Source: Paenibacillus oryzisoli
GTDB taxonomy: Bacteria; Bacillota; Bacilli; Paenibacillales; NBRC-103111
Direction of reading: 5' to 3'
DNA length: 64,000 bases
Assembly (NCBI RefSeq): GCF_001653565.1
Contig: NZ_LYPB01000073.1
Location: 1 to 64,000 of the forward strand
The notes below the pieces were generated by a model. That model saw nothing but the letters and a program-made list of their open reading frames with translations. It was not told where the DNA came from and searched no databases. Positions 60,925-64,000 of this stretch are shown here, one piece after another (within the stretch, counting starts at the first letter, position 1; every line of letters starts with the position of its first letter). The position numbers and the translations under genes are program-made.

Positions 60925-62090
60925 TAGCTCACGTCCTCCTTATTCGCAAAACTAGCTTTATAGTCATCTGCATCACTGATTAAGAATGCGTTCTGATCTT
61001 GGTAGAAGCTCTTAATGTGATTGTAAGCTTTCATGATACGTGTGCGTCTTGGCAGACGATCTTTCTCTTCTCCAGCATAAATGCTATTCCAGTTGACATG
61101 CGGCAATATTTTCAGGGCATGTTCAAGTGCATAGCGGTTAAAGCTGCCTGTTTTCGTTGCTTCTTCATGCATGAAGAGGGCTAACGCAATTTGGATATTC
61201 TCAGACCATACGATTTCACCTTTGGTCGGTGATGGCAGGTGTGTCAATAATCCATTGAAATAGCCGCCTGCTAGCGAAATAAGCTCCTGCAAATCTTTAT
61301 CGGCATATTGATAGTTGTTATTACGAGCAGCAGATTTCATGCGCCCTTCAAACAATCCTACTAGGATCTCAATCAATAAGTGGTAGGAGAACAAATACTC
61401 CGGTGATTTGCCGCGTTCTGAGAACATATCAACAGTTAGCTTCTGCATAGCAGGTGCTTTCGCTGCTAGTTCTGTAGCTGCCACATGGTAGAACCGGCGT
61501 TGATCACGAAGGACAGCCAAGTTGCCGCCTAGCTTACGAGGAAGCTTGTTAATATCAGAGAACAATTGACGTTCTTGGCGTGCGTTGATATCCAGATAGG
61601 TCATTGTGGAGATTGGGAAGGCGTATAGACGGCGCAGCTTTTCTGTAATCTCATCCATTTTGTCATATTCGCGGCGATCTTTGGCTCGCGCCATTTGACT
61701 TTGCAGCGTTTCCATAATCCGTTGGAAAGCAGCCAAGCGATGCTGACCATCAACGACATACAATTTTTCAATGGGTTGCAGTCGTAGTGCTTGGTTTTCC
61801 TCATCATAATGTCCTGCGCCTCGTGCTGAGAAAATGATGCCTGGGAAATAGATCGGCTGGCGATCTTCTAAATATAAATTCACATAGTCAATTAACTTCG
61901 AGAGGTTCCGCGGAATAATCGCACGTTGTACTTCTAAATCCACCTCAAAAATAGAAAATAATTTGCTAATAGGTAATGTAGCAGCGATAGTCGCTTGACC
62001 GAACGTCTGTCCTAAAATTCCGGGAATCTCTACGTACGATGACGGCTTCTGCTCAGCTAACAGTTCCGATAGTGAAGAAATGGCATCCAT
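60924..62090 (-). CDS. DGQHR-domain protein (DndB-like), first of a pair
   Basis: The 388-aa product carries LYVVDGQHRLAAFQRIMETLQ (DGQHR at residues 114-118) and ERQLFSDINKLPRKLGGNLAVLRDQRRFYHV (about 173-203). The N-terminus has VEIPGILGQTFGQATIAATLPISKLFSIFEVDLEVQRAIIPRNLSKLIDYV (about 20-70), close to the domain layout of DndB. Predicted soluble and cytoplasmic. GAAAGGGG precedes ATG, 88 bp downstream of the aminotransferase gene, with no hairpin between, so all four minus-strand genes at this end may share a transcript. Its stop shares bases with the start of the next gene (TAATG). Confidence 0.85.
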   Translation of the reverse strand: MDAISSLSELLAEQKPSSYVEIPGILGQTFGQATIAATLPISKLFSIFEVDLEVQRAIIPRNLSKLIDYVNLYLEDRQPIYFPGIIFSARGAGHYDEENQALRLQPIEKLYVVDGQHRLAAFQRIMETLQSQMARAKDRREYDKMDEITEKLRRLYAFPISTMTYLDINARQERQLFSDINKLPRKLGGNLAVLRDQRRFYHVAATELAAKAPAMQKLTVDMFSERGKSPEYLFSYHLLIEILVGLFEGRMKSAARNNNYQYADKDLQELISLAGGYFNGLLTHLPSPTKGEIVWSENIQIALALFMHEEATKTGSFNRYALEHALKILPHVNWNSIYAGEEKDRLPRRTRIMKAYNHIKSFYQDQNAFLISDADDYKASFANKEDVS

Positions 62091-62178
62091 ATACTTACCC
62101 CTTTCAACGTATAAATTTTCTTAATCTTATACCTGAATATGTCTCTCATTCTCCTATTTTTACCAAAATCTCTAACTT

Positions 62179-63354
62179 TCATTCTAAGGTCCGAAGCCAA
62201 TCTCCTAATCGCCTTGCTGCCTCAAGTAATCGAGCTTCTTCTTGCACTAAAGCAATACGAACAAATCCTTCACCTTCAGCACCAAATGCATCGCCGGGAA
62301 TAACAACAACCCCTGTCTGAAACAACATTTCCCGGGAAATTTGTCGAGATGTCCAGCCTTTCGGTATCTCCGCCCAAATAAACATGGTTGCTTTCGGTGG
62401 TGGAATGATCCACCCCGCATCATTTAATGCCGAAATAAATGAATTTCGCCTTTTCTCATACCTACTTGAGACAGAATGATCGCTTTCCATATCTTCTTCT
62501 AATGCTGCAATGCCTGCTGCTTGTATAGCTCCGAATACACCATAATCAATATTTGATTTCAGCGTCTTGAGCGCCCTGACTGCATCTCCATGACCAGTTA
62601 GAAATGCGATACGACAGCCTGCCATATTGAAGCTTTTGGATAAAGAATGGAATTCAATAGCAACCTCCTTAGCACCTTCAATCTCCAAAATACTTATGGG
62701 CTTATAACCATCAAAAGCCATTTCGGAATAGGCAAGATCATGTACTACAAGCAAATCGTGCTTCTTCGCATACGAGATCAAATACTCAAAGAAGGCACGA
62801 TCTGCAACAGCAGACAACGGATTGCTCGGATAGTTAAGCAAGATGAATTTCGCCTTAGCAGCCACGTCATCTGGAATGTCCTCTAGTTGGGGTAAAAAAT
62901 GATTTGCTGCGCGCAGCGGAAGTAAATAAGGTTCAACGCCTGCCAAGACAAGACTTGCCGAATATATAGGATAACCTGGATCAGGGACAATGGCGATATC
63001 CCCAGGATCACAGAGAGAAAGCGCTAAGTGAGCAAGCCCATCTTGTGAGCCCATTAACGTTAAAATTTCTGTTTCAGCGTTGAGCTGGACACCGAATCGA
63101 TAATCATACCATTTGGCTACCGCTTCCCGAAAGGCCAAACTACCTTCCGATGTTGGGTATCCGTAATGTGCAGGATTGCGAACAGCCTCCGCCATAGCTT
63201 CCAAAATTCGATTAGAGGGGGGCAGGTCAGGACTTCCTATACCTAAATCTATGACGTCTACCCCTTGGTTCATAACCTCTCTCTTCCATTCCGCTACTTC
63301 CGAAAAAATAGCCGAGCCTAACTGTTGCAGCCGTTTGGATCCTTTAAATGTCAT
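62179..63354 (-). CDS. Class I/II PLP aminotransferase (DapL/AspC-like)
   Basis: The product of about 391 aa has fold-I aminotransferase motifs: DVIDLGIGSPDLPPSNRILEAMAEAVRNPAHYGYPTSEGSLAFREAVAKWY (about residues 32-82), LTLMGSQDGLAHLALSLCDPGD, DPGYPIYSASLVLAGVEPYLLPL, LLNYPSNPLSAVADRAFFEYLI, HDLAYSEMAFDG, the PLP lysine in FHSLSKSFNMAGCRIAFLTGH (about 237) and FVRIALVQEEARL near the end. It resembles LL-diaminopimelate or aspartate-type aminotransferases, but the substrate is uncertain. The start ATG 63354 follows GAGGAAG; earlier in-frame starts have no ribosome site. 31 bp behind the site-2 protease gene. Confidence 0.85.
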   Translation of the reverse strand: MTFKGSKRLQQLGSAIFSEVAEWKREVMNQGVDVIDLGIGSPDLPPSNRILEAMAEAVRNPAHYGYPTSEGSLAFREAVAKWYDYRFGVQLNAETEILTLMGSQDGLAHLALSLCDPGDIAIVPDPGYPIYSASLVLAGVEPYLLPLRAANHFLPQLEDIPDDVAAKAKFILLNYPSNPLSAVADRAFFEYLISYAKKHDLLVVHDLAYSEMAFDGYKPISILEIEGAKEVAIEFHSLSKSFNMAGCRIAFLTGHGDAVRALKTLKSNIDYGVFGAIQAAGIAALEEDMESDHSVSSRYEKRRNSFISALNDAGWIIPPPKATMFIWAEIPKGWTSRQISREMLFQTGVVVIPGDAFGAEGEGFVRIALVQEEARLLEAARRLGDWLRTLE

Positions 63355-63385
63355 GAATAGCTTCCTCATTGTGTGAAATGTGTTG

Positions 63386-64000
63386 TTAGGAAATGATACC
63401 AACCTGATGGACGAGTTTTATCATATAGAGTAAAAATAAGATTAATACCAGGTACGAGATCCCAAACTTCCAGCGAGTCTTAACGGGAACTTCGTAATAG
63501 CTTTCTTGCATGCCTAGCGGGGAATATTCCACTTGAACCTGAAGACCCAGGTGTAAGCCGTCCTCTTTATTCATGCGTTCTGCTTTCACCAATTGCACTC
63601 TCTTCACAATCGCTTGCACAGGCAAATAGGCGTGCCCTTCAAATCCAATCGCTGGCCAAGACATATGAATGGTTTGCCGGCCCGCACCCGGTCCTTGCAA
63701 TTCTGAATAGGTGATGTAATCCAAATCACGTGTATGGCTCTCTCCAGGAATCATATACTCTTGTTGCAACAAATGATTGGCTGGAAATTCGAATCGTGTA
63801 GCGACCGTTACGCGCTCTTCTTTATGACGATATCGCACATATTTCTTGTACAAATCCCATGCAAACATCGCCCAGATGAGCAAGAAAATAATTTTACTAG
63901 TAAAATAACTATCGATGTACACGATGAGAATGAGTCCACCAATTAAACCAACTAACCATAACCAGCGTGTTACGGCTGTAGAGATTCTTCCGCCGTCAAG
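63386..64000 (-). CDS. Site-2 (M50) family protease, C-terminal part, cut by the window edge
   Basis: The visible 204 codons run open to the right edge without a start. They begin LDGGRISTAVTRWLWLVGLIGGL, which is the second zinc-ligand motif of M50 site-2 proteases (NxxPxxxLDG), so this is the C-terminal part. TM segments at about residues 13-33, 38-52 and 180-198 flank a soluble domain (VRYRHKEERVTVATRFEF to EVPVKTRWKF). The first motif, HEXXH, must be upstream in the adjoining sequence. It ends 31 bp before the aminotransferase gene, so the two are probably co-transcribed. If the GTG at 63922 were used as start, the LDGGRI motif would be lost, so I reject that start. Confidence 0.75.
   Translation of the reverse strand, partial: LDGGRISTAVTRWLWLVGLIGGLILIVYIDSYFTSKIIFLLIWAMFAWDLYKKYVRYRHKEERVTVATRFEFPANHLLQQEYMIPGESHTRDLDYITYSELQGPGAGRQTIHMSWPAIGFEGHAYLPVQAIVKRVQLVKAERMNKEDGLHLGLQVQVEYSPLGMQESYYEVPVKTRWKFGISYLVLILFLLYMIKLVHQVGIIS

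Noticed and set aside
59749..62090. Complete dnd or dpd DNA-modification system
   Set aside because: Only the DndB-like DGQHR pair is present; no dndA/C/D/E, dptFGH or deazaguanine genes could be recognised.
63386..63922. 178-aa protein starting at GTG 63922
   Set aside because: The frame stays open to the window edge, and the upstream codons contain the LDGGRI zinc-ligand motif of site-2 proteases, so the gene is cut off and does not begin there.
1..64000. CRISPR arrays, IS elements, tRNA or rRNA genes, prophage
   Set aside because: No direct-repeat/spacer arrays, transposase-like frames, integrases or recognisable stable RNA genes were seen.

Overview
This 64 kb window looks like a chromosomal stretch of a Gram-positive, spore-forming Paenibacillaceae bacterium (Paenibacillus-like). 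The signs are moderate GC, strong AGGAGG ribosome sites, frequent TTG/GTG starts, T-box and SAM-I leaders, and Bacillales-type gene sets: yhbD-yhbE-yhbF, ytxC-thrS, nrdIEF, liaFSR-like, metA-metI-metC, DUF3055 and a gamma-SASP-like peptide. SLH-domain surface proteins and lineage-specific small proteins point to Paenibacillus rather than Bacillus. No rRNA, tRNA, IS element, prophage or CRISPR array was seen. Most genes lie on the minus strand.

Layout, left to right. 0-4 kb: a DHA2-type MFS exporter and a YhbD regulator/bactofilin operon. 4-8.5 kb: a repeat-rich non-coding stretch and the class Ib ribonucleotide reductase operon nrdI-nrdE-nrdF with NrdR-like boxes. 8.7-13.7 kb: serC, a Mug-type glycosylase, a DUF1501/DUF1800 pair and an FMN reductase. 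13.9-18.3 kb: glnA with a GlnR/TnrA box, DAHP synthase, a DUF2062 membrane protein, ispH. 18.3-25.7 kb: envelope-stress genes (an OmpR-type two-component pair, HtrA, a LiaFSR-like operon). 25.8-30.2 kb: amtB with its own GlnR/TnrA box, a chemoreceptor, a SASP-like peptide, a 3D-domain protein. 30.4-35.5 kb: thrS with a T-box, ytxC, a 33-aa peptide, mqnC. 35.6-39.3 kb: metA-metI-metC under a SAM riboswitch. 39.4-44.6 kb: corA behind a possible leader peptide, tyrS with a T-box, an HRDC protein with a promoter-proximal terminator, DUF3055. 44.5-53.3 kb: pectin/rhamnogalacturonan use (UxaE, an AraC regulator, an SLH-anchored rhamnogalacturonan lyase broken by one frameshift, a sugar-binding lipoprotein), with two candidate cre sites. 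53.3-59 kb: repeats, a 5'-3' exonuclease, an SsuE-like reductase, a large bimodular glycosyltransferase. 59-64 kb: small unknown proteins, two tandem DGQHR (DndB-like) proteins, a class I aminotransferase, and the C-terminal part of a site-2 protease running off the right edge.

Functional links. The GlnR/TnrA boxes tie glnA and amtB to nitrogen control. SAM and uncharged tRNA(Thr)/tRNA(Tyr) control met, thrS and tyrS. CcpA-type sites suggest catabolite control of the pectin genes.

The two most unusual signals: (1) a 185-bp non-coding element present twice (4338-4522 and 53543-53727), made of four 21-bp hairpin units at the same 51/62/51-bp spacing in both copies; (2) a stand-alone pair of translationally linked DGQHR proteins with no dnd or dpd partner in the window.
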